Assembly (NCBI GenBank): GCA_026261815.1
Contig: JAMPIT010000230.1
Coordinates: 10,787,001 to 10,851,000, forward strand
DNA length: 64,000 bases
Direction of reading: 5' to 3'
Source: Monarcha castaneiventris obscurior
Lineage: Eukaryota > Chordata > Aves > Passeriformes > Monarchidae
Below are positions 23,501-35,262 of the stretch, in pieces (position 1 is the first letter of the stretch; each line of letters opens with the position of its first letter). Under the pieces are notes generated by a model, which ran no database searches, was not told the origin of the DNA, and worked only from the letters and a program-made list of their open reading frames with translations. The position numbers and the translations under genes were made by a program.

Positions 23501-25224
23501 CTTTTATGGCTTTGCTGAGGGACAGTTGTACAAAGCTGACTTCTACTTCCCTTTTCTAAGCAAGACACTGAGCAAGTTTCTAGTTTGCTGTGTGGTTAAC
23601 CAGCACTGGAAAACTGGATTGTTTTTAGTTGCTGAAAGACACAAGATTTTTGCTCATTTGTGGCAGGGTAAAGTAATTTATGATTATTTGTTAGGCTGGT
23701 TACCTGCGCAAACATATTTTTACAAGGTTATCTTGTGCTGGTTGAATTTAAGTTGTAATGTCTTGAAATGGAAGACTTATTTTATACTACAAAGTCTTTC
23801 AAGAAAAGAAGTTATCATCAATTAAGAAAGCTTAGGTTTGATATGTCTGGGAAAATATTGGTCTTGCACAGGAAGCTTTTGAAAACTGCTGTATTTCACA
23901 GTTTAACTAAGACCTGCATTTCTTAGCAAAGTCTGTCATATATTTACAAGAAGCAAAGTTGTGAAGGACTATTGTAAGGGAATTGATGCTTCATCTACAA
24001 TATTGGACTAATATTGTTCCAGGCCAAGGAAATATCAGTATGGCAAACAGGGAAAGGAAATACTCATGAGGGAATGAAGTATTGATTTAAGAAGGGGTCA
24101 AAAATCTGTGTGCTATAAATAAAGAAAATAATAACTGCAAATGTGCACTGGTGTTTGCTTATTATTTTAGAGGTTTTGGAGATTCCTAAAAGTGGTAGTA
24201 TTGCAAAAAATGTAGGACTACAATCCTGTTTTAAAAATAGATACTCTCTCTAGATTATCTGATTTGGCATAAAGATAGACACACATTGACTGGAAAAAGC
24301 ACCCTGCTTCTGACGGAAGGATACTTATATGTATTATGGTATATTTATAATCCTCTTTTGAAAAGCTAAGCAGAATTTCATCTCCATGTATTATTTCAGT
24401 TGGAAGGAAATAAGCTATGTGAGCTATCAGTAACACTGACTTTAGGCTAAAGGTAACTCCCATCATTAAATATCTGCCTCTGTGCTTTTGTTGGCTTTTA
24501 GTGATCAGACAGGGTAAGGACTAATAACCCTTAGAAGTTGAAGAATTTGTACAGCTTGTAGGAAAGATGTGCAGACAAATTCATCAATTAAAAAGAAAGA
24601 GAAAAATTATCAGTCTCAGTAGGATCAATGTATCTCTGTCAGCACAATCTCCATCTGCTGCTGTTCTACAAATGTGACTATATTTGTATACCTTCAGGCA
24701 AACCAGGCAAAGCATTATTATGTGGAATAATAAATTCAAGTTTTGAACTCTACAGCATGGTATTCTGGTCTAAAGGACAGTACCTGGAGCAGTGAGACTG
24801 CTTTGATTGTAAAATTGATTACATACAGAGACTTGGGAAAATTACATGGTGGCCGTAGCTGTCACTGAATGGGCTCATTTGGTACATTTGCTCTCAGTGA
24901 GAACGAATCTGAGCAGCATGATCCTCTGAAAGCCTTGCTGAGTATGTACTTGGGAATCTGTTCACTGGAGGTTTGAGGTTGGAAAAAGAGGAAGGGAAGC
25001 ATGAGTGGGTGCAAGATCTACAAGTCCACCAAGGCTTTAATTGGGCATCCCTGGCATTAAGGAGAGGGAGCTCTTGCCCCTGAGTGGCCGAGCAATCGCA
25101 CTGTCCGTGGGTCCAGCCCTTGGGTCCAGTCTTCCTTTTGTATTCGTTTAATAACCAGCTGCATTGTTGATGTGCAAGGACTGGTTGTTTTTTATAAGAC
25201 ACTTTTTTGTTTCTTTTAAACTAG

Positions 25225-25446
<222 letters not shown>

Positions 25447-25860
25447 TAGGCTCTCCAAGTGTGATAGAAGCACCAGCAGTATGCTGACTAAATTTGTATG
25501 GGATTCCTTCTGCTTCCAAAAAACCTGCACTACGACTGAAATTGACTCCTGAAAATGATTTAATTTTTGAGTTCATAAACACATAAATATAGTATATGGA
25601 GTGCTGCTGTTCTTCACAACTGATACCAACAGAGTTATTTTAATTAGTATTATTTTGATAAATACTGCCTTTGAATTCTGATAATAATAATAATACATAA
25701 TAGCCAAATGTGGGTCAGTTTTGACACTGCACTTTTAAATAATTGTTATTTTTAACATCATATAGCATATTAATTATAAATTTAAACACAGTGTTATATT
25801 TATTTAGTGTATATATATATTGCTTTTTAGAGACACTTAGTAGTTACATTTTGTGGTTGT

Positions 25861-25889
25861 TATTTATTTATTTATTAATTTATTTATAA
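25861..25889 (+). repeat. TTTA-type imperfect microsatellite
   Basis: Tetranucleotide TTTA units run imperfectly through this stretch, followed by the end of the AT-rich block. It belongs to a wider AT-rich region (about 25670-25890) with ATA and TA repeats. Confidence 0.75.
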
Positions 25890-27039
25890 GCTGGTAGTCA
25901 CAGAGGTTTAAAGGTCTGAAATTCAAATTACCTAGCAGTCACTTCATGTCTTTGTATGTGCTTGAAATTTTCAAAGAAGTGTCTTCAAGTGTATACAGAA
26001 AATGCATCTTTAATATGGAAATTGGAAATACAAGAGCAAGCTCATATGTAGGGTAGTGCATATGTAGGATTATTACCTCATTTTTCTTCTTTATGCAATG
26101 TGACATGAAAATATTGAATTTCTGCATTGAACAAAAATGTACAAATTTTCTATTTTACAGCAATAGGGCATAAACCCAGAATTTGCTTTATACAGAAGAA
26201 CTTCAAAATGAGATTTGCTATTTGACACAGCTGAGGCTTTGTTACAATGTAGTGTGTGAATAGAGGGGAAGGTTTATAATCCAACACTGGGCTGCTGTCC
26301 TGGGACTGCTCTCCTTCACCCACAAATCCCTTACTGGTGTTTGAAGTCCTGCATGGCCAAGTCATATCGTACTCCAAACATTCTTTATCCAACCCCATTC
26401 TTAATTTAAGAAGGGCTTAAATAATATCACAGAGTATTAAAAAACCCCTAAACACCCTCCCAAATGTGAGCTATCAACTATTTTTATGTCTTGTAATTAT
26501 CTGCAAATTAATTACATGTTCTATGAGAAAAATTCTGTCTTCGGTCTTTCTATTCTCTCCTCTGCACTTTTAATGCCAATGTTCCTTCCTCCAAGAAGAT
26601 ACAGTGCTAGGTTGGTGAAGTGAGCTGCTGTCTCTGCATCAGCCTGTGTTGAAAGGGAAAGTCGGTGCCCAGATTTGAAGGCACCTCCTGTGTCAGTTCT
26701 GCTTGTTTGATGTTTTCGAGGCATATTTCCATGCATCATTAGATTTGTACTGTGGCAGTTAATGAAACTGTTGTCTCAGCAAAAGAAGTTGGATTAGAAA
26801 TCTTAATAGTGATCATATTGTAAAATGTTGGGCACGTGGAATTTTAATATGTGATGTTTCATACTAAGCTTAGTATTGATTTTAGTCTCTGAACTGCTTA
26901 ACTAGTTCAATTTGTTCACCAATCAGGTAAATAATTTGCCAGTAGTGGTGGACTGGAAGCATATTTGTTACCAGCACATTGTTAACTGTTGGCAGTTTGA
27001 AATTGTAAATATGCTGTTTCTTTAGAGCAAGTTTTCTGC

Positions 27040-27119
27040 TTTTTGTTTTTGTTTGTTTGAAATGGTGGTTTTGGTGGTTTTTTTTTTATTTGTTTGTTTT
27101 TGGCTTTTTTTTTTTGAGT
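27040..27119 (+). repeat. G/T-rich low-complexity tract
   Basis: About 80 bases are dominated by T-runs broken by G, GG and GTGG. The tract resembles the complement of the A/C tracts at 14.9 and 33.2 kb. A few A bases break the pattern. Confidence 0.8.
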
Positions 27120-27193
27120 GAGAGAAGGTTTATTCTTGGAATATGTTGATGATTCTGCATGTACCTGGAAGACCAGGATCCTTTTGCAATTTC

Positions 27194-27229
27194 ATATCAG
27201 CAGCGTAATTAATATCAGCAGCGTAATTA
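27194..27229 (+). repeat. Perfect tandem duplication of an 18-bp unit
   Basis: The unit ATATCAGCAGCGTAATTA occurs twice head to tail without a mismatch. It carries a CpG in each copy, which is uncommon in this intron. The lack of any mismatch suggests a recent duplication. Confidence 0.95.
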
Positions 27230-28509
27230 ATTAGACTGAAACCTGTTTAGCAGGATATATACAGGAGAAGAAAGTCTGTTGGGAGAGTGGGATGCACTGT
27301 AGGGAAGAGAGGAAGGGCCTGGTAGGGGATGGAGTAGCTGCAGGCAGAGATATTCTTCCACACCTTTTGGCATTTTTAATATCTTCTTCAGTATCCTCTG
27401 TGGGATTTGGTTTCTCACTGGTTAAACCTTCACTTCTGAGAAGGGGAAGCTCAAGCAATGAGGTTGCAATCTGGCATAATCAATTAATTTAGCAGCTTCC
27501 AGTTGCATTCTGTGTGCTCGGCAGAGCTGTGGAGGGGCCGGAGTGCTCTGTGCACCCTGCCAGGATGTGCATAACGAGTAGCAGACAGCAGGTCTGGCAC
27601 CAAGGGTAGGGCAGCCAACAGTGCCAAGAAACCTGCAGGGCAGAACCCATTACAGATACCAGGGGTATTGAGAGTCCTGATCTAACCTGCCTTTATGTCT
27701 CTTCAGAGAAGGTGGTACAAAACACTGGGCTCATTTTTCAGACTCCAGAGACTTGTTGGATGAAGGCTCTCCTGGCTGGGCTCAAATTACTTCTCTCAAA
27801 GCTTGCCTCATCTCTTCCTTTTGAATATAAAGCAAAAAAGAATTCCAGGGTGATTTTTGTCACCTTCTAGCACAAATGAACATTCACTGGAATTACATTT
27901 TGAAGGTGTGATGTGCCCAAGGAATACAATTATTTTTGTGCGGACGACACCTCATTTCCTGTAAACAGCAGTAGGGAGCAAACTGTAATTCTGTAGCATC
28001 ACAGCTCATTCTGAAGATGAAACTACAAGAGACATTGTTTCTAGGAAACCATTATAAACTACTGTAGCAAGGATTAATAAGGGCATAGAATTAGATATGT
28101 TCAAGTAGGTGTTAGAGAAGTACTTCTGTAATCTTGTCTGGGTTTTAGCACCTGAAAATGGAGGAATGCATGAAGCCCGTTAAAATGCCTGGCAGTAATT
28201 GCTTTTGCTCATATCTGTTGAGTTTTACTTGGGCTCTAGTAAATTAGAGTGATACATCAAATAAATGGAAAAGATTGTCTGCTTTATGAGTCCTTTAAGG
28301 TCTTCTGGTTGTATGTGCTGGTTAGGTGTATCTGCCTAACAATTGTTCCCAGTTCCAGAGCTTCCTGGTTGTCCACAGGCCAAATGATCCATGTGTTTCT
28401 CAGTGACTTAGTGTTTCTCAAGCCCATGAGACAAGTTATGTGAAACGCTGTACCAAAGAATCATTTCACCACTATGAAGCCCAAAATGCAAATTCAGTTT
28501 CAGAATTTG

Positions 28510-28816
28510 TTTAGAAAGGTAAGGATTTTTAAGGGACTTTTTATAAGACCGTGTAGTGATAGGGCAAGGGGTAATGGCTTTAAACTGACAGAGAATAGGT
28601 TTAGATAAGGAAGAAATTTTTCTCTAGGAGGGCAGTGAGGCACTGAAACAAGTTGCTCCGAGAAGTTGTGGATGCCCCATCTCAAGTCCAGGCTGAATAG
28701 GGCTCTGAGCAACCTGGTCTAGTGAAAGGTACCCCTGCCCATGGCAGGGGGGGTGGAACTATAGGTGATCTTTAAGGTCCCTTCCAACCCAAACCATTGT
28801 GTGATTCTGTGATTGT
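28510..28816 (+). mobile_element. CR1 LINE 3' fragment, plus strand
   Basis: This is a 5'-truncated CR1 copy in the same orientation as PARD3. Diagnostic blocks appear in order: a 'gatagggcaaggggtaatgg' region near 28558-28577, GAGGCACTGAAACAAGTTGC, GTGGATGCCCCATCTC, AGCAACCTGGTCTAGTG, CCCTGCCCATGGCAGGGG, and TTTAAGGTCCCTTCCAACCC. The end carries the characteristic short terminal repeat (GATTCTGTGATTGT) at about 28803-28816. The left boundary is approximate. This is one of the better-preserved copies in the window. Confidence 0.93.
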
Positions 28817-31800
28817 ATTTTTCACTCTTTCACTCAATTAATTTTTTCTTACACATTGTCAAGTTCTAGGGAAAAAAAGTGCAAACTTTAATTTGATTCT
28901 GAAATATCTTAGAAAAAGTTGGTCTTGCCCTCCACAATACTTTCCTCTCCCCCACAGCAACCAAACTTTAAAGAATAGTTGAAAAAATCTTATTTTCTCT
29001 GAAATTTATTCATATATATGATAATGTCACTTTTATTTGAGAGCTCTTTTTTCCCTTGGTTCACCTCAAGACTTGCTTGGGCCCTGATCAATTCTGGCCT
29101 CATGCTGTTTCATACCAGGGAGGCATGAAAGGGAATGTGTGAAAGAGTTCAATTTTTTACCAGTTCCTTAAGTTTAGGTACACAGAAACTTTCTCTCAGG
29201 TGGTCATTTTAGTTTTATTAGTCAAATATTGGAACTGACAGCAAACAAGACACCTTGAACTGAAACAGTATATTCCTTGCTCAGCTGGTTGGGTATGGGT
29301 GTGAGGACAGCAGGAGAAGAAATCATAAAACAGTCCCAGTTATGTATGAAGCAGTTGATCAGATTTGCAAATACAACGAGTTTGGTTCAGTTAAAACTAC
29401 ATGTAAATATATATATAAATACATTTATGTATTTGGTATATATCTGTATTTGTCAGTGCATGAAAACAAGGTAGGAGATGGGGTAAAATTTTATAGTTGT
29501 TACTATAGAACATGTCTGATTCCTAAGTGCCCTAAGTGCCCTGGGATTCAGTAAAAGCCAGAAACTAGAGCAACTCAAATTCTGAAATGGCAAGAGAAGC
29601 TGGTTACTACTGCTGTAGTCTTGTGCAGAAATGTGCTGTATGGAACACTTCCCTAAGTTATTTTTGTTCGTGACATCTGTCCAGAGTAATCTGGTGCAGT
29701 TTCTCTGGTTACAGTTGCAGCAGGATCAGACGTGGAAGTAGCATATGGGTCTTGTATCTCCAGCTGTAGAATACCTGCCTTCAGCTTGTATTTTCAGCAA
29801 AATAAGGCCTGCTTTTAATACGATTGAATATGCTCTCTTCAAACATTTGGATACTATAAATTAATGCGTTTCAGCACTGTCAGTCGAAAAAAAATAATCA
29901 AAGCTTCAGAGGTAGGTTGGTGAATTTAAACCACTAATTTTATGTGGATTTGTCAAATTTTCATTCAACAACAAAAAAACTGTTTCTATTTCATGCCTTA
30001 AGAAAAAGGTAGAAATGCAGCTCATTTATTTTGTTTGTTTCTAGATGTTTCATAGTGTTATGGCTAATGTATATATTTTTGTTTTCACTAGTGTACCTCT
30101 TTTGTGCTTCTCCTTGTCTGACAGGTGTATTTCGGCTTTTTTTCCCTAGGTTTTACTTTCTTAATATGACTGTAACTGCAGTGGAAGGGTCTGGGAATTC
30201 TGTTTCATGGCCTGAAGATGGGGAGGCTCAAGGGTGGAGTATCTTATCTCAAACTCATCTCATGTAGAGGTTTAAACTGCAGTAAAAACTATTCTTGTTA
30301 CAAGGAGCTGGGCTTTAAGATTTGGAAAAAGGAATACCTAGGCTTAAGTTGGAGGAATCATTTTTAACTGGTTATCCATTACTCCATAGAATGTCAGGGT
30401 AGAGTCTATTGCTTTCCTCTCTCTCCAAGGACTGTGCACTTCATAGCTTGCCTCCTGTGATAACAACCTTAATGAATACAGAACCATGGCAGTATATACA
30501 TGATAAGATACAAAGATGGTTTTAAAGCTAATCATATTCCCTATAAAGGATGTGACCAAAGGTACAGAAATGCACATGTTCAGAGCTCTAGGCATATTGC
30601 AGAGAGCTGTCTTTTTGGGGGGTCATCAGTAGAGGTCCTGTATGAAAGGCGGGGGATGTGTGTGTGTAACCATGAGGCTGCCCAGGGTTTGTGAAACTAG
30701 GCAAGAACATTCTGAGGCTGATCATTGGGCGAGTAAATGTCACCAAATGTCATGTGTTTGCTTGTTTCTGGTTTGGCACAGGATTTAATACTGAGTAATT
30801 TGGCTTAGTTGTAACCAGGAGCAGGTAGAAGAAGTGAACAGCGCACTGGTGGAGGATTCACTTAAGGTTTATGTTAATCAAAGAGTTGGTTGGCAGACCT
30901 CAAGGTACCCCTGCAAGAGTTCAAAGTCTCCCCAGTCCCATATCCACTTGCAAATAAAGGTTTTTTACTACTTGAGATGTGTTCTTGGCCCTGTGATTGT
31001 ACTGGCTCCACTCTGATAGGGCTGCCAACACCCCGAGTGCTACAGCAGTTGTTTCTTCTGGATTTTGTACTATGAAGATGGTGAAAAGCTTGTTTTGGCC
31101 CAAGAATATTTTCTCTTAGCTGGTGCTTCTGTAGGTAATTAGGTATTGACTGCTCTCTTAATTTCTTTATATTGGCGAGATGTGAACTATTTCAGCATAG
31201 GAGCTCAAATGCTAAGATGAAATGTAAACTGTCAAGTGCTGGCTTCTCAGCCTCCACTCAACATTGAAGAGGGACAATTACAGCTCAGCAAGGGCAGTGG
31301 TCTGAGACAGCCAAATGCCCTGTCTGGCTGCCAGAAGAGCACCCTGACATCTTGGAGCTGTTACTAAGTACGTGTAATAATGATTTTCTTATTTTTTCTC
31401 CTTTTTTCTTTCACTAATCACCTCTGTGGAATATTTTGTATATGTAATATGGTCAAAATTCATACACAATTTCTAATAGTATTTGACTTGTCATAAGGCT
31501 GTTGTGGTATCGGGGTACCACTGATCTGTACAGGACCACAATTAAGTAATTATTCTCTAGATTTGTTTCAGTGTTCTCCCTCTGTTGCATTTATTAGATA
31601 GGAAAAATGCTATGCATAGTGAGCTCCAAAATGAGAAACCTGTATTTCAGTGATTACAATGTGAGTATCTACAAAAAACTGTCCAAACTCCTCTTGTTTA
31701 CCACTGGAGTATGGATCTGCATCAGGCTGAGGCGTGCATGAGCTCAGCTGGTCACTTCCAGGCTGGACGGGCTGAGCTGCTCCCAGCAGCTGAGGCTGTG

Positions 31801-32793
31801 GTGCTGGGGAAGGGCCCAGCTCCCACAGACACGTCTCGGTCTGGGGGATTGCTGGAGCTGGTTCTGTTACATGTCAGAATGCTTAAAAAGGGGCAGGGAA
31901 GGGGAAAGCAAGCTTTTCTGATGGGCATGTACATTCTCTGTTTCTCTTTCTGCTTTTAAGGTTAAAATTTTACCCTATCTTTCTGTGGTGAGAATCAGAA
32001 TCACAGGTCTGTTCTAGGTATAAATCTGACTTTGGATCTAACTTGATTCAGATCCAGATTTGCAAATCTAATCACAATTTCCATATTTAAAAGCCATTTG
32101 ATTTTTGAGGCCTATCTTGATCTTTTTGTGATTTTTTATATATTCCTATACACATAGAAGGGTTTGCCTGTCTCCTGAATTCAAAAGAATATCTGTGTTT
32201 TCCTGTATATGCCTTAGATTTGAATATGTTTATACAGATATTTCTTAAATGTTCTCTGAATGTTTGTGTATAACCACAGAAACAAAGAAGCCTTAAAGAG
32301 AAAGACTTATTTTTATGCAGAATGCATCAGTATGTACAGAGATAGAATCAAATTTCAAGATACAACCAATGCAGTATGTATTAGTGTTCAGAAAATATTA
32401 ATGTGGAATTTAGAAATCTGTGCACTTTCATAGAAAATGGACATTTGTGGACATGACGGTAATTGTATATTTTGAAGAGAGAAGACTCTTCTTGTATGTC
32501 TTGGAGTCATGAACAGATTTGAAGTTGTTTTTCAGTGCTGAGGATTTCAGTTTATATGAGGTAGGAGGTTGGAATAAACAGCTTTATTGCTTGGGGACAG
32601 CTGTAGTGGTGATGCTTTTATAAACACTGTTTCATGCTGGCATCTATCTTGTTCTCCTTTCAAAAATAATATGTCATTTCATACTGGGTATTAAATAGGT
32701 GAGGCAGTTGGGGGCTACAGTCTACTTTCAGTTATATGCTGCTGTGTAGATATGAATTCAGTGGCAGAATGTAACTCCATATGTGTCCACATT

Positions 32794-32808
32794 AAAAAAA
32801 AAAAAAAA
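32794..32808 (+). repeat. Poly-A run (A15)
   Basis: Fifteen A residues are followed by an A/C-rich stretch. No polyadenylated retrocopy is recognisable just upstream, so this is treated as a plain homopolymer. Confidence 0.9.
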
Positions 32809-32999
32809 CAGCCAAACCAAAGCCAGAAAAGGCAATTCTACAAAAATACTCATGGTTTTTAATTATTATAGGAAAAGACATGCATCATGTTCAGGTGTGT
32901 ATAGCCTCATACTCAAACACTCTCACTCTCAAAGATGTTTAAGTATAAGCAGGCAGATGATGGACTGGTCTGAAATTTAAAGAATCAACAGCCCATGTC

Positions 33000-33605
33000 A
33001 GAAGACACCTGCTCACCTGGTCCAACTTTTTGTGGGAAAGAGAGCCTAAGTGAGACTATCTGACACCCTGTCCAATCCTGTCTTGACCACCTCCAGGGAT
33101 GGGGAGTCTATCAGTTCTTAGGGAGGTTCTTCCAGTGACTGATTGTTCTGATAATAACAAAACCCCCAAAAAACCCAAAACTAAACCAAAACAAAAAACC
33201 ACCACCACCAAATCTTTCTTGTATTAAGATGAAATCTTTCCTGATGCAGCTTGTACCTGTAGCCCCTTGTCTTCTCCATGTGTGTCCCTGTGAAGAAAGG
33301 GCCTCTCTCCTCTCTGTAGCTACCCTTTAAGTACTAGAATAATGTGACGAGGCCCCCCTGAGTTTTCTCCAGGGAGAAAAGACTTGTCTTCCGCAGTCCT
33401 TCTTAACAGTGCAGGCTTTCCAACCCTTTAATCACCTTCATAGGCCTCCTCTGAACCCTCTCCAGTGTATCCTTGTCTCTCATGCACTATGGCAGTCAGA
33501 ACTCTACACAGTTCTGCAGGTGCAGCCTGACAAGTGCTGCATGGAGTGAGATATCACAACTTTGTCTCTGCTACTGCCTGCTGTAAGGCCCACTCTGTTT
33601 TGCAA
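33000..33605 (-). mobile_element. CR1 LINE fragment, minus strand, with nested A/C tract
   Basis: About 600 bp reads as the reverse complement of CR1. It includes GTCTTGACCACCTCCAGGG, a CTTGTACCTGTAGCCCCTTGTC-like region near 33250-33271, CACCTTCATAGGCCTCCTCT, CTCTCCAGTGTATCCTTGTC and a GTGCAGCCTGACAAGTGCTG-like block near 33521-33540. The typical 3'-terminal 8-mer repeats are missing on the left, so the 3' tip is lost. Divergence is greater than in the 28.5-kb copy, suggesting an older insertion. An A/C tract interrupts it at 33155-33212. Confidence 0.88.
33155..33212 (+). repeat. A/C-rich tract nested inside CR1
   Basis: About 58 bases of almost only A and C, ending in ACC triplets, sit where CR1 elements read in this orientation normally have a short A-run before TTTCTT. 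The CR1 sequence resumes directly after it, so the tract arose after or within the insertion. Confidence 0.8.
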
Positions 33606-35037
33606 AAACGTTTTGAAAAGTGTTGTCACACATGAAAGGCATTTTATGATTTGCTACTAACTATACGCTGCTATTTTTCTGCCCTTTTGGACCAAACTAT
33701 TTAAATAATCCTGTTGTTGTGGAAATTTATGGTAATGAATTTACCATACCAGCAAGATAAATAATAATCTCTAAAATTGCAGAGTGATGCTGTAGGAAGC
33801 TTTAAATTAATCATTGCTGTTAGTTTTTTGACTGTTTTCTAAATATTTTGTGGAAAAAAATTATCTCATTCTTTGTAGACTTTTGTCTGTCCATGGCAGC
33901 AGGTCAGATAAGGACATCTGAAAATCTATTAATGGCCCTGGGAGAGCATTTTGTCAAAAGGATGTGTCCAGTGATTTTTTTCTTCTTTGTTTTCTTTCTT
34001 CATGCTGTGAAAAAGGTTTATCTTCTCATGTGTTTACTTTCCAGTCAAGGTGTGTATAATGTAGCCACACTACTTGCTTATAACAAAAATGGTCTCTGTT
34101 TTCATAATGTGCTTGTTGTTGCTACTGTGCTGTGTCCTCAGCAGTCCCGATGGGAATGTGGCAGGAGTCAGTCATGTTCAGCCCAGCTTGGGGTGGTGGT
34201 GGTCGCAGTGCCACAGCTTTCCCCCTGCACAGCCCTGCCTGCCTGGGAGACAGGGGGAGACGTGGCCCTGAGATGGCAGAGTGAGCAGCACTGAGCAGGA
34301 GCTGCAATTACGGAGTGCCAAAGTAATGCAGAACTGAAATACATTAGTAAAATTAAAATTTGTCCTCATTCCCTCGGTGGGTAATACAGTTAATGAAAAT
34401 AGATCTAACCAAATTAAGATAATTTATTTCATTAGTTTACGGCACTGTAAAACTTTTCAGGGCAGTACAGCCCTACAGTACAAACCTGAAATAGATGCAG
34501 TTCCACTGTTCACTTCAAAGACCACAAAGGTTAAAACTTTTAAGTGTATTAAAGCAATTCTGTTAATTGTGTCTGTAGAGGATTCTCCCTTGCCCTTCTT
34601 GGTGAAGCATTCTTAATTTAAAATTCACATTATGCTTGTTCTGCATTCTAGTCTTTTAACCAAAGTGTAAATATGTGATTACTTGTATCTTCAAGGCTTA
34701 AAAAGAAATTATGCATTTTTGTTTCAGAAGGTGGTACTGGTAGTACATGGTATTGATATATTTTCCCCTTTTTTCCCCTTTTATTTTGTATTCTTACTTT
34801 CTATGCTGTACCTTTCTCTTCTTCCTATGTATCTGCTTAATGGTTTGTAATACAAGTTTCTATGGGGCAGGAACCAATTCCTTGGAAGGAAAGAGGTGCC
34901 ATCTCTACATTCCATTCCCTAAATCCCTTTCGTGTTTTATTTTGTAGAGTCTTGATGACATTCTTTTCTATGTTCTATCAGAAAGACACCATTCAAAATT
35001 AGAAGGCTATCCCAGATGCTGTGGGTTTGGTTTTTTG

Positions 35038-35262
35038 TCACAGAATCACAGAAAGATTGGGCTTGGTCAGGACCTCTGCAGATCATGTACTCCAACCACC
35101 TGCTAAAGCAGGTTCACCTAGAGCACACTGCACATGATCATATCCAGGCAGATTTTGAATATCTCCAGGGAAGGAGACTCCACAAATCCTCTTGGGCAGC
35201 CTTTTCCAGTGCTCTGTCACCCTTAAAGTAAAGAATTATTTTCTTGGTCCTTTCAAATTACA
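35038..35262 (-). mobile_element. CR1 LINE 3' fragment, minus strand
   Basis: The left end carries the CR1 terminal repeat in reverse (CACAGAATCACAGAAAGATT). It is followed by GATCATGTACTCCAACCACC, a CTAAAGCAGG block, AATATCTCCAGGGAAGGAGA, and a CCAGTGCTCTGTCACC block. It is 5'-truncated at about 225 bp and antisense to PARD3. The right boundary is approximate. Confidence 0.9.

Noticed and set aside
33848..34294. 148-codon plus-strand open frame
   Set aside because: It has a hydrophobic T-rich middle and a GC-rich tail, no family resemblance and no signs of selection. Treated as chance reading through intron.
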